DNA from: Flavobacterium taihuense
Lineage (GTDB): Bacteria; Bacteroidota; Bacteroidia; Flavobacteriales; Flavobacteriaceae
Direction: 5' to 3'
Assembly: GCF_019351435.1 (NCBI RefSeq)
Contig: NZ_JAHWYN010000003.1
Coordinates: forward strand, 62,001-126,000
DNA: 64,000 nucleotides
Below the pieces are notes generated by a model. The model was given only the letters and a program-made list of their open reading frames with translations. It did not search any database and was not told the DNA's origin. The position numbers and the translations under genes are program-made. This document shows, in pieces, positions 45,295 to 53,356 of the stretch (positions are counted from its first letter, which is position 1; each line of letters opens with the position of its first letter).

Positions 45295-46437
45295 TTATTT
45301 TATCCCTAATTTATCATTCATTATATTTATAAACTTTTGGGCAACAATTTTATAATCAAAATTTTCAACCACCCGTTTCCTACCTGCTTTACCCATTTTT
45401 TGTCGCAGTTCCGCATCATTCATCAGGCTTAATAATCCAGTAGCAATATCTTGTACATTTGCCCGATAATCGACCGTTCGAGGCTCTTTAAAAGTAACCC
45501 GGCAATTATTTTCAAATCCAGATTCATTACCAAGGACAACTTCGTTTACGACAATTTTCTTTGCAACATTAGCTAAAAATGCAGTTTCACCGTCAATCAA
45601 AGTATCCAACATTCCCATTGCTTTAATTCCGATAACTGGTTTTTCACATGCTCCCGCTTCTATTTGTGGCATTCCAAATCCCTCTAATCGAGAAGGAGCG
45701 GCATAAATATCGCAAGCAGAAATGAGGTAAGGCATAAAATTTCGGGAAATAGTGTTGGTGGCATAGGTAATGTTTTTCTCGATACCCAAATCGGATGCCA
45801 TTTGTAAATCTTCGAAGTTTTGGGACTTTGTTCGTTGCTGTGGCCAAACTTTGCAAACATATTTCCAATCCGGAGCTTTAGCATCAATAATTGCCAAGGC
45901 TTGCATAACTTCTTGGGCGCCTTTGGATGCGGCATCTCCTCCAACGGTTAAAATCATTAATTGGTCGGGAGAAATTCCTAAAGATTCACGAATAGCAATT
46001 ATTTTAAGGTCGTTTTTGTCGTGAGCTTTAAAAGAATCGGTATTGCAACCCACAGGTAAAACCTCAATTTTATCACCATTGATTCCGTCTCTGACGTACA
46101 TTTCTTTTACCCAATGTGAAGTGACCAATATTAAAGGAAGTGCATTTAAAACTTCCTGATAATTGGCAATATAGCCATCTGCAACTAGCCATGGAACTGG
46201 CTGGACACCATATCGAAGTGGATGCAAAATCAACTGTGGCGTGTGACCCCAGTAACCAATACCAACCACTACATCGGGTTGAAACCAGCGATAATACCAT
46301 TCTTTCTCTTGGGCTGAATCAAAATGTACAGCGTGGGCATCAACTCCCAATTCCAGTAAGCCTTTATATAAAAGATCACCTTGAGTGGCCAATCCACCGG
46401 GTGAAGGCGGATAATCATAAAGTACCAATACTTTCAT
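45295..46437 (-). CDS. Glycosyltransferase family 4
   Basis: A 380-residue GT-B enzyme. The N-terminal donor-fold entry has LYDYPPSPGGLATQGDLLYKG; the C-terminal domain has EVLPVGCNTDSFK, LTVGGDAASKGAQEV, and the retaining-GT signature PSRLEGFGMPQIEAGACEKPVIG with the catalytic E-x7-E spacing (EGFG and QIEAG). It probably transfers a sugar from a nucleotide-activated donor in the cytoplasm. It lies between a PIG-L deacetylase (18 bases) and the glycosidase (six bases). The GT4 plus PIG-L pair recalls mycothiol and bacillithiol assembly, but no thiol-specific partner is present here. Confidence 0.9.
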   Translation of the reverse strand: MKVLVLYDYPPSPGGLATQGDLLYKGLLELGVDAHAVHFDSAQEKEWYYRWFQPDVVVGIGYWGHTPQLILHPLRYGVQPVPWLVADGYIANYQEVLNALPLILVTSHWVKEMYVRDGINGDKIEVLPVGCNTDSFKAHDKNDLKIIAIRESLGISPDQLMILTVGGDAASKGAQEVMQALAIIDAKAPDWKYVCKVWPQQRTKSQNFEDLQMASDLGIEKNITYATNTISRNFMPYLISACDIYAAPSRLEGFGMPQIEAGACEKPVIGIKAMGMLDTLIDGETAFLANVAKKIVVNEVVLGNESGFENNCRVTFKEPRTVDYRANVQDIATGLLSLMNDAELRQKMGKAGRKRVVENFDYKIVAQKFINIMNDKLGIK

Positions 46438-46455
46438 AGTAATTAATTTTATCGC

Positions 46456-47085
46456 TTATTTATTCAAAAAACCAACTGCCGAATTTGGGTCTTTGAAAGC
46501 CCAAAACGCTTCCTTTTTTGGTGTTGTTTTTGCTTCCCAACTGTTTTCTTCGAAGCCATAAGTCTCGGTTATTATCTTATATTTTTTAATCCAAATATCG
46601 TTTTTGAGTGTTTCAAAATAAGAAGCCTTTTTAATTGCTTTAGGTAAATATTTTTTTTCCCCGTCTTCGTAGGCAAAAATCCAAAGCGCATCAGCATAAA
46701 TTTTGCCTTCATTCCAAAGCATAATAACAGCTTTACTCACTTCCTCATGTCGCAAATGTTTTGTGTATTCACCCAGCGGACTATGGGTAATTATTAAGTC
46801 AAAATGTTTTTGGGGCACTAAATCCAATAGGCATTGTTGAACTTCAATATCATCCAAAGGTTTTTGTTCGGGGCCATCATCAAGATTACCCATTATTCCT
46901 TGCGCATTTAAAATTTTTAAAACTTTATAAAATTTAGAGGAACGGTCTTGATCATATTTTCTGCAAAGGCTAATAATGAAATAGTCCCATTGAGGGTTAT
47001 TCAGTATCGTTCCACCTGCCCAAAGGGTTTCGTCATCGGGGTGTGCAACTATTACAATTACTGATCTATTTGATTTATCATCCAT
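46456..47085 (-). CDS. PIG-L family zinc deacetylase
   Basis: A 209-residue protein with AHPDDETLWAGG (14-25) supplying zinc ligands His15 and Asp18, and the third histidine in THSPLGEYTKHLRHEEV (His113). This is the LmbE/PIG-L fold used by MshB, BshB and GlcNAc-PI deacetylase. The GT4 gene follows directly, which suggests sequential glycosylation and N-deacetylation of an unknown small molecule. A 93-base gap upstream separates it from the erythromycin-esterase-like gene, with no terminator seen. Confidence 0.92.
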   Translation of the reverse strand: MDDKSNRSVIVIVAHPDDETLWAGGTILNNPQWDYFIISLCRKYDQDRSSKFYKVLKILNAQGIMGNLDDGPEQKPLDDIEVQQCLLDLVPQKHFDLIITHSPLGEYTKHLRHEEVSKAVIMLWNEGKIYADALWIFAYEDGEKKYLPKAIKKASYFETLKNDIWIKKYKIITETYGFEENSWEAKTTPKKEAFWAFKDPNSAVGFLNK

Positions 47086-47178
47086 TTTTCAAAATACTAT
47101 TTTAGCGACCTGAATTAATTATGAGATTACTTTTTTTAAAATATTTTGACTGTGCTTTTTGATGGTACACTACTTAAT

Positions 47179-48522
47179 TTATACTCCAAAAGGATAAGTT
47201 TCGGGTAATTGTCTGATGTCTGGGTTTATATGAAGCGGATGCAAAGCTGAAGTTTCGTCAAGATAGATGAAAGCGTTGTAGCGATAGGGCATTTTGCTAG
47301 GTACATAGTTGCCTAAGTATTCGTATTTAGGACGATAAACCACCCCGATGGCACGGTGACCGAATTTTATGTTTCCTATTTCTTTTTTTAGATTTTGGTT
47401 CATGAAAATAATTCTGTCTTTGGCATACAAGCGGTGTAATTCATATTCCCAACTGTGTTTTTCAGCTTCCGGAACTTTCATAATCTGCATCACATCACCC
47501 CATTCTCGACTTGCGATCACTGCACCTTGGTAAGAACCAAATCCAACTGAATATACTCCTTCATCTTCATGCTGCTGATTAACTATTTGCCCTACATTTA
47601 CCATCCCCTGTGCCACCATATCTGTAGCACGGGCATCCCCAATATGTGTGTTGTGCTCCCAAATAATGCCTTTTGCTTTTGGCCCATGAAATTTCATTAA
47701 ATTATTTAAGGTATAAACCATGTGCCTATCACGGATATTCCAGGATTCTGCACTTGCTTTTATCATGGCCCGATAATATTTTTCTGCATTAACAATAACC
47801 TGGGCGTTTTGTTCTACACTCATTACAGCTTCTGGATCAGTATTGTAATTTACTGCATTCACTCTTATTTTCGACAATAATTCGACCACTTCATTTTCAC
47901 AAAGTGACGGAATCATTCGGGTGGCTCTTGCATATTCTTGACCTTCTCCATCATTATAGGGTTCAAAACATTTAAAAGCTTTAATGGCAGTTTGTTTTGT
48001 GTTGGGGTCTTTTTTATCCAGGTAGTCAATTATCGATTCAAAGGATTCCCAAAGACTGTAGACATCCAATCCGTAAAAACCGATTTTGTGGTTTTTTGTC
48101 TCTTTTTCGTTATATTCACGGAGCCATTCCGCAAAGGCCACTGTTTCCCAATTTGCCCACATCCAAGTCGGCCAACGATTGAAAGCATGAAGCACCTCTT
48201 CGGCAGTTTCGCCTGAGTTTGGGTATTTTTTTATGTAACGATTTAATCGATAACAATCCGGCCAGTCTCCTTCGACCGCAATGAATGAAAAGCCTTTTTT
48301 TGCAATTAAGATTTTACTTATTTGAGCCCGCCAAACATAGTATTCATGAGTGCCATGCGATGCTTCGCCAAGTAAAACGTATTTGGCGTCACCTATTTTT
48401 TCCACTAATTCATTGAGTGAGTTTTCATTTTTTAATTCTATCGAATTTTCAAGAATTAATTTGCTCAAATCAATTATTCCATCTTTTTGATTGGGGTCGC
48501 TTTTGATGTGAAAAGATTTCAT
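47179..48522 (-). CDS. Erythromycin esterase family protein
   Basis: A 447-residue protein of the EreA/EreB-like family (PF05139 type). LLGEASHGTHEYY contains Glu53, His56 and His59; AVEGDWPDCYRLNRY includes Glu84; and IIWEHNTHIGDARATDM has His290 and His293. These are the conserved acidic and histidine residues of the proposed active site. Most chromosomal members are not macrolide esterases and have unknown substrates. It follows the phosphoribosyltransferase gene by six bases. The two domains occur fused in mycobacterial Rv2030c, which suggests a functional link. Confidence 0.9.
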   Translation of the reverse strand: MKSFHIKSDPNQKDGIIDLSKLILENSIELKNENSLNELVEKIGDAKYVLLGEASHGTHEYYVWRAQISKILIAKKGFSFIAVEGDWPDCYRLNRYIKKYPNSGETAEEVLHAFNRWPTWMWANWETVAFAEWLREYNEKETKNHKIGFYGLDVYSLWESFESIIDYLDKKDPNTKQTAIKAFKCFEPYNDGEGQEYARATRMIPSLCENEVVELLSKIRVNAVNYNTDPEAVMSVEQNAQVIVNAEKYYRAMIKASAESWNIRDRHMVYTLNNLMKFHGPKAKGIIWEHNTHIGDARATDMVAQGMVNVGQIVNQQHEDEGVYSVGFGSYQGAVIASREWGDVMQIMKVPEAEKHSWEYELHRLYAKDRIIFMNQNLKKEIGNIKFGHRAIGVVYRPKYEYLGNYVPSKMPYRYNAFIYLDETSALHPLHINPDIRQLPETYPFGV

Positions 48523-48528
48523 TATTTA

Positions 48529-49167
48529 TTAATTGTTTTTGTTTTCTAAACTATTGATTTCATTCATTATCAGGATGACTTCCTCATCGGTTACTTGAGT
48601 AAAATCTAAATAATAGGCTCCAACGCCAACAAAATCACTCGTAATAAGTGGACAAATAAATTCATCTACTTCAGCCTTGATTTTTCTGGCGGAATCGGTT
48701 GGGGAAACTGGTACAGCAATAACAATTTTTTTTGGTAGTTTACGGCGTATCATTTTTATTGCGGCCATAAGTGTATTCCCGGTAGCAATCCCATCATCAA
48801 CAATGATAACCGTTTTGTTTTTTAAATCTATCGGGCTTCGGTTTCCTAAAAATTTTTTATACCGTTGTTTTAACGATTCTCTAATTTCGAATATTTGATC
48901 TTCAATATAATCTCTGGAGATATAAGGATAATCATCGATAATTTCGTCCTCTAAACTCACCGCTCCAATGGCTAGCTCTTTATTGGAAGGATGCCCGATT
49001 TTTTTTGCGAGCAATAAATCCATTGGAAAATGAAATGTTCGGGCAATATAATACCCTATTGGTACTCCTCCTCTGGGGATGGCAAGAACAACACTTTTGT
49101 CGTTTTTAAATTTTTTCAACAAAGAAATTAATTTTAATGAGGCATCATACCTATCGGTGTATTGCAT
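48529..49167 (-). CDS. Phosphoribosyltransferase of the stress-associated type
   Basis: A 212-residue protein from the ATG at 49167 (MQYTDRYDAS); a longer start at 49191 overlaps the upstream gene further and is less likely. It has SVVLAIPRGGVPIGYYIA and the PRPP loop VIIVDDGIATGNT (120-132), and ends with a VGAYYLDFTQVTDEEV segment. It differs from nucleobase salvage enzymes. It belongs to the type found fused to hydrolase or erythromycin-esterase domains in other bacteria. The start overlaps the hydrolase gene by 17 bases. Confidence 0.88.
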   Translation of the reverse strand: MQYTDRYDASLKLISLLKKFKNDKSVVLAIPRGGVPIGYYIARTFHFPMDLLLAKKIGHPSNKELAIGAVSLEDEIIDDYPYISRDYIEDQIFEIRESLKQRYKKFLGNRSPIDLKNKTVIIVDDGIATGNTLMAAIKMIRRKLPKKIVIAVPVSPTDSARKIKAEVDEFICPLITSDFVGVGAYYLDFTQVTDEEVILIMNEINSLENKNN

Positions 49168-49816
49168 GAGATTTGTTTTTAGAGTTAGCAATGTGTTCGG
49201 TGAACCATTTAGATGCCAAGTACGCTACTTCCTCCAATTTGCCCGGTTCTTCAAACAAATGGGTTGCACCATCAATAATTTCAAGTTTTTTATAACATGT
49301 AAGATACTTGTAAGCCTGCTCATTGAGTTCTATTACAACATGATCCCGACTGCCAACGATCAATAGAGTGGGGGCTTCGATTAGTTTCAAATCATCAAGC
49401 GCAAGATCAGGTCGACCGCCACGAGAAACGATAGCTTTAACCATATGCTTCAATCTAGCAGCCGCTTTTAATGCCGAAGCGGCTCCAGTACTTGCCCCAA
49501 AATATCCAACCGGAAGTTTTTTTAGGATGGGTAATTCAGAGGCATAATTTGTAACTGTAATAAGTCGTTGGGTTAGCAACTCAATATCAAAACGATTTTC
49601 ATAAATTTCGTCTTCCTCCATTGTAAGTAAATCCGTTAGCAAAGTTGCTATTTTGCTTTGGTTCAAAATTCTGGCGACAAAATTATTTCTTGTGCTGAAG
49701 CGGCTACTGCCACTGCCATGCGAAAAAATCACTAAGGAATTAGCGTTTTTCGGAATAGTTAGATTTCCCTTCAAGATAAATTCATCAACAGGAATATCAA
49801 TTTCAATTGTTTCCAT
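49151..49816 (-). CDS. Dienelactone-hydrolase-like alpha/beta hydrolase
   Basis: A 221-residue alpha/beta hydrolase. LVIFSHGSGSSRFSTRN forms the oxyanion region. The probable triad is Ser109 (GYFGASTGAASAL), Asp158 (VGSRDHVV) and His186 (IDGATHLFEEPG). SRGGRPDLA is typical of the small hydrolases found next to or fused with phosphoribosyltransferases (as in mycobacterial Rv0571c, recalled). It is the first gene of the six-gene minus-strand run and overlaps the next gene. No promoter match is clear upstream. Confidence 0.88.
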   Translation of the reverse strand: METIEIDIPVDEFILKGNLTIPKNANSLVIFSHGSGSSRFSTRNNFVARILNQSKIATLLTDLLTMEEDEIYENRFDIELLTQRLITVTNYASELPILKKLPVGYFGASTGAASALKAAARLKHMVKAIVSRGGRPDLALDDLKLIEAPTLLIVGSRDHVVIELNEQAYKYLTCYKKLEIIDGATHLFEEPGKLEEVAYLASKWFTEHIANSKNKSHAIHR

Positions 49817-50026
49817 ATTTTTTGAAGTTTATATTAAAAATAAGTAAGTAATTTGAGAAGGCTAAATGTTCGGGATGGGGAGTCTTATATTCTTCTGTAA
49901 AGGTACTTATAAAATTTTTAAAACTCTTGTAATGAGTAATTTAAAAGAGGTAAGATCAAAGACAGATCCAGTAGTATTGTATGGATTTCATGAAGTAGAA
50001 TTCAAGATTTAGGAATTTAGCTTTTT

Positions 50027-50057
50027 TTGTGTTGACTGTATGTTTTTAGTAAATTTG
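50027..50057 (+). promoter_or_regulatory. Promoter for MOSC gene
   Basis: TTG (50027-50029), a 20-base spacer and TAAATTTG (50050-50057) match the Bacteroidota sigma-A consensus. The -7 box ends 16 bases before the ATG. Confidence 0.65.
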
Positions 50058-50073
50058 AAAAAAAAATAATGTT

Positions 50074-50895
50074 ATGTTGGAACTTTCGGAAATCTGGGTT
50101 TATCCTGTAAAATCGTTAGGTGGAATTTCATTGCAAGAAGCCCAAGTTACGGATCGTGGTTTGGAATTGGATCGACGTTGGTTGTTGGTGGATGATAGTA
50201 GGCGGTTTTTGTCTCAACGTGAATATCCTGCGTTGGCTCTTTTTAGTCCGGAAATTGTTGACGGATTTTTGAGAATTACACACAGAGTGAATTTGGAATC
50301 TATCGATATAGAGCTTCATCCTGTTTTTTTGGATGCGAATTCTAAAATTGAAGTTACAGTTTGGGATGATACGATTGATGTTTTTGAAGTAAGTTCGGCT
50401 ATTTCGAAATGGTTCACAAGGCTATTGGGGTTCTCAGTGCGATTGGTTTATATGCCAGACGAGAGCGAACGAAAATTAGATCCGGATTATGCGATTACTG
50501 GTGATGAGATTACTTCTTTTTCGGATGCATATCCTTTTTTGATTATAGGTCAGGCTTCTTTGGATGATTTGAATGGACGATTGGAAGTTAGTGTTCCTAT
50601 GAATCGATTCCGACCGAATTTTGTTTTTATCAATGGGGAGGCTTTTGAAGAGGATAATTGGAGGGATTTTAAAATTGGGAACGTTTCTTTTGTTGGAGTG
50701 AAACCTTGCGATCGTTGTGTAATGACGACTGTTGACCAAGAAAAAGGAGTTATTTCTGGGAAAGATCCGTTAAAGACATTGGCGAAATATAGAAATTTCG
50801 GCAATAAAGTTTTGTTTGGTCAAAATGTGATTGGATTGGGATTGGGTTCTGTAATGGTTGGCGATACTGTTCGTGTTTCAAGTTTTAATAAATAG
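50074..50895 (+). CDS. MOSC domain protein (YcbX-like)
   Basis: A 273-residue protein with an N-terminal MOSC beta-barrel domain (LSEIWVYPVKSLGGISLQEA, RGLELDRRWLLVDD) and a C-terminal MOSC domain (about 130-268). The C-terminal domain holds the cysteine pair motif KPCDRCVMTTVDQEKG near 210-225. YcbX/mARC relatives bind molybdenum cofactor and reduce N-hydroxylated compounds; the cofactor-coordinating cysteine is consistent. It is monocistronic and converges on the restriction-enzyme relic. Confidence 0.9.
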   Translation: MLELSEIWVYPVKSLGGISLQEAQVTDRGLELDRRWLLVDDSRRFLSQREYPALALFSPEIVDGFLRITHRVNLESIDIELHPVFLDANSKIEVTVWDDTIDVFEVSSAISKWFTRLLGFSVRLVYMPDESERKLDPDYAITGDEITSFSDAYPFLIIGQASLDDLNGRLEVSVPMNRFRPNFVFINGEAFEEDNWRDFKIGNVSFVGVKPCDRCVMTTVDQEKGVISGKDPLKTLAKYRNFGNKVLFGQNVIGLGLGSVMVGDTVRVSSFNK

Positions 50896-50908
50896 ATTAG
50901 TCTTTTAG

Positions 50909-51397
50909 TTATTCGAGTTTTATTTCGTTTATTTTCTTTATCAATCGGTTTGTTTTTGATAATGCGAGTGTTGTTTTTTGAGGATAAGTGGTAAAGTCTT
51001 CTGTTTTTAGGTTTTTTAATGAATGAATTTGTTTGATTTGGGATCCTAATTCGGCCAACTCCCAAAAGGTTTCGGCGTTTTTGGGGTATGGAAAATTTGT
51101 TTTTAAGATTTTTTTTTCTGTAAAACGGAAGTTTGATGAATGTAAAATGGAATAGGCATAATCTAGAATATCAATCGGCGAAAAAGTTTGTCTGAACTCA
51201 GAGCGTACCTCTTTGTTGTTTGCCATGCAAACATTGCCTTCAGGGTCTTTAGTCAGAATAAAATGTAAGCCTGTTTTGTGGGCTATTTGATTAATTATTT
51301 CTTCGGTTATACTTGGAATTTTACCTTCATATAATTCCGTTGCTATACCGTCTTTGTACGCTGTACTTATGCTGGAAAGATATTGATCTAATGTCAT
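50909..51397 (-). pseudogene. Remnant of a type ISP restriction-modification enzyme (open frame)
   Basis: An intact 162-residue frame from the ATG at 51397. The first 20 residues (LDQYLSSISTAYKDGIATE) resemble the extreme N-terminus of type ISP (LlaGI/LlaBIII-like) single-chain restriction enzymes. From about residue 30 the sequence jumps to their C-terminal specificity region: ITEEIINQIAHKTGLHF, FSPIDILDYAYSILHSSNFR and PYPKNAETFWELAELGSQI. It then jumps to the last helix, LALSKTNRLIKKINEI. The nuclease, helicase and methyltransferase domains are all missing. It looks like a product of internal deletions that kept the frame, or a minimised derivative with a new role. Family assignment is from recalled motifs. 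Confidence 0.5.
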
Positions 51398-51534
51398 TGT
51401 GCTTTGTTTTAAAGCGTTGATCACTACAAAGATAAGTTTTATCTGGATTTCTAATAATGTTTTTGTTTGATAATATTGATTATACAATAGCTAGTAATGC
51501 TGTTTTATTGCATTATGTTTCTCGTTTTGCACAC

Positions 51535-51647
51535 GCGAGAGGGATAGAAACTAGTTACCGAAGTAGCGTGGATAGCCCGACCGTATTTTTGGGAAGGGCC
51601 GTATAAGCGCAAAGTTGATTTGGCCCTTTCCAAAAATGGGGTCTCGC
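51535..51647. repeat. Structured intergenic element (REP/MITE-like or RNA)
   Basis: Outer arms GCGAGA (51535-51540) and TCTCGC (51642-51647) enclose a 16-bp inner hairpin (51585-51600 with 51622-51637, a single G-T-type mismatch). The element is distinctly more GC-rich than its surroundings. GGATAGAAAC and GATAGCCCGACC resemble words I recall from dispersed intergenic elements of Flavobacterium. It lies in the 412-base gap between the restriction relic and the tig promoter and contains no credible gene. Confidence 0.55.
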
Positions 51648-51744
51648 CCAGAAGATTTTACTTTTATTTATTTTGCCCGTTAAAAATCTATTTTAGCTCT
51701 TATTTTCATTAAATAATTGTCTAAAATTCAAAATCTTAAAATAC

Positions 51745-51775
51745 TTGTTTGGGTTGCAAAAATTTCATAATTTTG
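51745..51775 (+). promoter_or_regulatory. Promoter of trigger factor gene
   Basis: TTG (51745-51747), a 20-base spacer and TAATTTTG (51768-51775) fit the Bacteroidota promoter. The leader is short, about 30 bases. A perfect inverted repeat overlaps the spacer and -7 box. Confidence 0.7.
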
Positions 51776-51781
51776 CAACCC
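51751..51781. promoter_or_regulatory. Candidate operator overlapping tig promoter
   Basis: GGGTTGCAAAA (51751-51761) and TTTTGCAACCC (51771-51781) are perfect 11-base inverted arms with a 9-base spacer containing the start of the -7 box. A protein dimer bound here would block RNA polymerase. The same symmetry could also form a hairpin, but most of it lies upstream of the expected transcript start. Confidence 0.5.
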
Positions 51782-51809
51782 AATTTTATAATGTAAATTA
51801 AAGAAGAAG

Positions 51810-53135
51810 ATGGATATCAAAAGAGTAGCAATAGACGCTGTGAATGAAACGATTGTGATGACAGTTGTTCACATGGATTACAAAGGACAAGTAGCAAAAA
51901 GAATAAACGAAAAAATGCCTTTGGCGACCGTAAAAGGTTTTAGAAAAGGTGCTGTGCCTAAAGACCTTGTTGAAAAACAATACGGTAAGGCTATTAAACA
52001 AGAAGAAGTAAAGAAAGTTGTTGATTTGGCTTTGGAACGTTTTGTGCAATCTGAAAGATTAAATCTTTTGGGAACTCCACTTCCTAAAGAGAACGAAAAT
52101 TTCAATTGGGATGCTGAAGAATTGGTTTTTGAATATGAAATTGGTTTAGTGCCAAGTTTTGAATTAGACCTTGAAGCTAAAAATGATATCGTAAAATATA
52201 TCGTTACTGCTGATGATAAATTAATTGACGGTCAAGTAGCACGTATCCAAAAACAATTTGGTACTCCAATTCCTCAGGATGTTGTTGTAGCTGACTCTGA
52301 TATTACCGGAACTTTCTCTAATGAGGCTGAAGGAATCAATAATTCAACTACAATTGCTTTGACGATTTTTAAAGATAAAGCGACTGCTGACAAATTTATT
52401 GGTAAAAAAGTAGGTGACGTAGTTACTGTAAATACTAAAGGCCTTTTTGAGGATGATCATCAATTGATGGATTATTTGAAAGTAGGTCATGATAATGTTC
52501 ACGGTTTGGATGTAGATGTTGACTTTACTATTGAAGCAATCAACGGAGCTGAATTGGCTGAATTGAACCAAGAATTATTTGATAAACTTTTTGGCGCTGG
52601 AAATGTAGCTTCATTAGAAGACTTGAAAGCAAAAATAAAAGAAGATGCTGAAGCGCAATTTGCACAACAAGCGGATCAAAAATTATTGGCAGATGTTCAA
52701 GATTTTTTGATTGAAAATACAAAATTTGATTTGCCTTCTGAGTTCTTAATCAAATGGTTGCAAACTGTTGGAGAAAAGCAATTGACTCCAGAAGAAGCAA
52801 TCGTAGAATATGCAAGATCTGAAAGAGGATTGCGTTTTCAATTGATTGAAGGAAAAGCAATGGCAACTAGCAATATCCAAATCACTTTTGAAGATTTGAA
52901 ATCATTTACAACAAATGCAATCAAACAACAAATGGCTCAGTTTGGACAAACAAATCCTACTGACGAGGAAGTTCAAGGAATTGTGGCAAGAGTATTGTCT
53001 AACCAAGAAGAAGTAAAAAGACTTTCGGATCAAGTGGTTGCGGCTAAATTACTTGAGTTATTCAAGGAAAAAGCAAACCCAGCGACTAAAGAAGTGACTT
53101 ACGAAGAATTTATTGCTGCTTCTTACGGAGAATAA
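51810..53135 (+). CDS. tig: Trigger factor
   Basis: A 441-residue ribosome-associated chaperone. The N-terminal ribosome-binding domain carries TVKGFRKGAVPKDLVEKQYG (signature GFRKG-VP at 43-50). A degenerate peptidyl-prolyl isomerase domain (about 150-240) and a helical C-terminal chaperone domain follow. The FKBP-like middle domain is divergent, as in other Bacteroidota. It lies directly upstream of clpP and clpX, a conserved order, but has its own promoter and terminator. Confidence 0.95.
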   Translation: MDIKRVAIDAVNETIVMTVVHMDYKGQVAKRINEKMPLATVKGFRKGAVPKDLVEKQYGKAIKQEEVKKVVDLALERFVQSERLNLLGTPLPKENENFNWDAEELVFEYEIGLVPSFELDLEAKNDIVKYIVTADDKLIDGQVARIQKQFGTPIPQDVVVADSDITGTFSNEAEGINNSTTIALTIFKDKATADKFIGKKVGDVVTVNTKGLFEDDHQLMDYLKVGHDNVHGLDVDVDFTIEAINGAELAELNQELFDKLFGAGNVASLEDLKAKIKEDAEAQFAQQADQKLLADVQDFLIENTKFDLPSEFLIKWLQTVGEKQLTPEEAIVEYARSERGLRFQLIEGKAMATSNIQITFEDLKSFTTNAIKQQMAQFGQTNPTDEEVQGIVARVLSNQEEVKRLSDQVVAAKLLELFKEKANPATKEVTYEEFIAASYGE

Positions 53136-53158
53136 TTTATAAAAAAATAAGTATATTT

Positions 53159-53190
53159 GAGCGTCAAAATATTTGTTTTGACGCTCTTTT
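53159..53190 (+). terminator. Terminator of tig
   Basis: Perfect 11-base arms GAGCGTCAAAA (53159-53169) and TTTTGACGCTC (53176-53186) with a 6-base loop are followed by T residues. It separates tig from clpP. Confidence 0.92.
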
Positions 53191-53261
53191 GTTTGAAATG
53201 GGTAACTAAAAATAGTTCGAGGTTAGTTGATATATTAGCTTAAGAATTATAATGAGACAGT

Positions 53262-53293
53262 TTGTCACAAAAAATAAAAAGGTACGACCTTTG
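53262..53293 (+). promoter_or_regulatory. Probable promoter of clpP
   Basis: TTG (53262-53264), a 21-base spacer and GACCTTTG (53286-53293) resemble the Bacteroidota consensus with one mismatch in the -7 box. The start codon lies 64 bases downstream. Confidence 0.45.
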
Positions 53294-53356
53294 CTTTATC
53301 ATTAAAACAATAAAAAAATTAGAAAATATACCTTATAAACTTATAAACTTTTTAAA

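Noticed and set aside
45644..46300. Several overlapping frames on both strands within the GT4 gene
   Set aside because: They overlap a well-supported glycosyltransferase, lack family motifs and have shifted codon patterns; shadows of the real gene.
45295..47085. GT4 plus PIG-L as bacillithiol genes bshA/bshB
   Set aside because: The fold pair fits, but no cysteine-adding BshC lies nearby and the neighbours are an esterase-like protein and a glycosidase; the specific assignment is not supported.
47179..48522. Macrolide resistance gene call for the erythromycin-esterase family protein
   Set aside because: Most chromosomal family members have other, unknown substrates; family membership alone does not show erythromycin hydrolysis.
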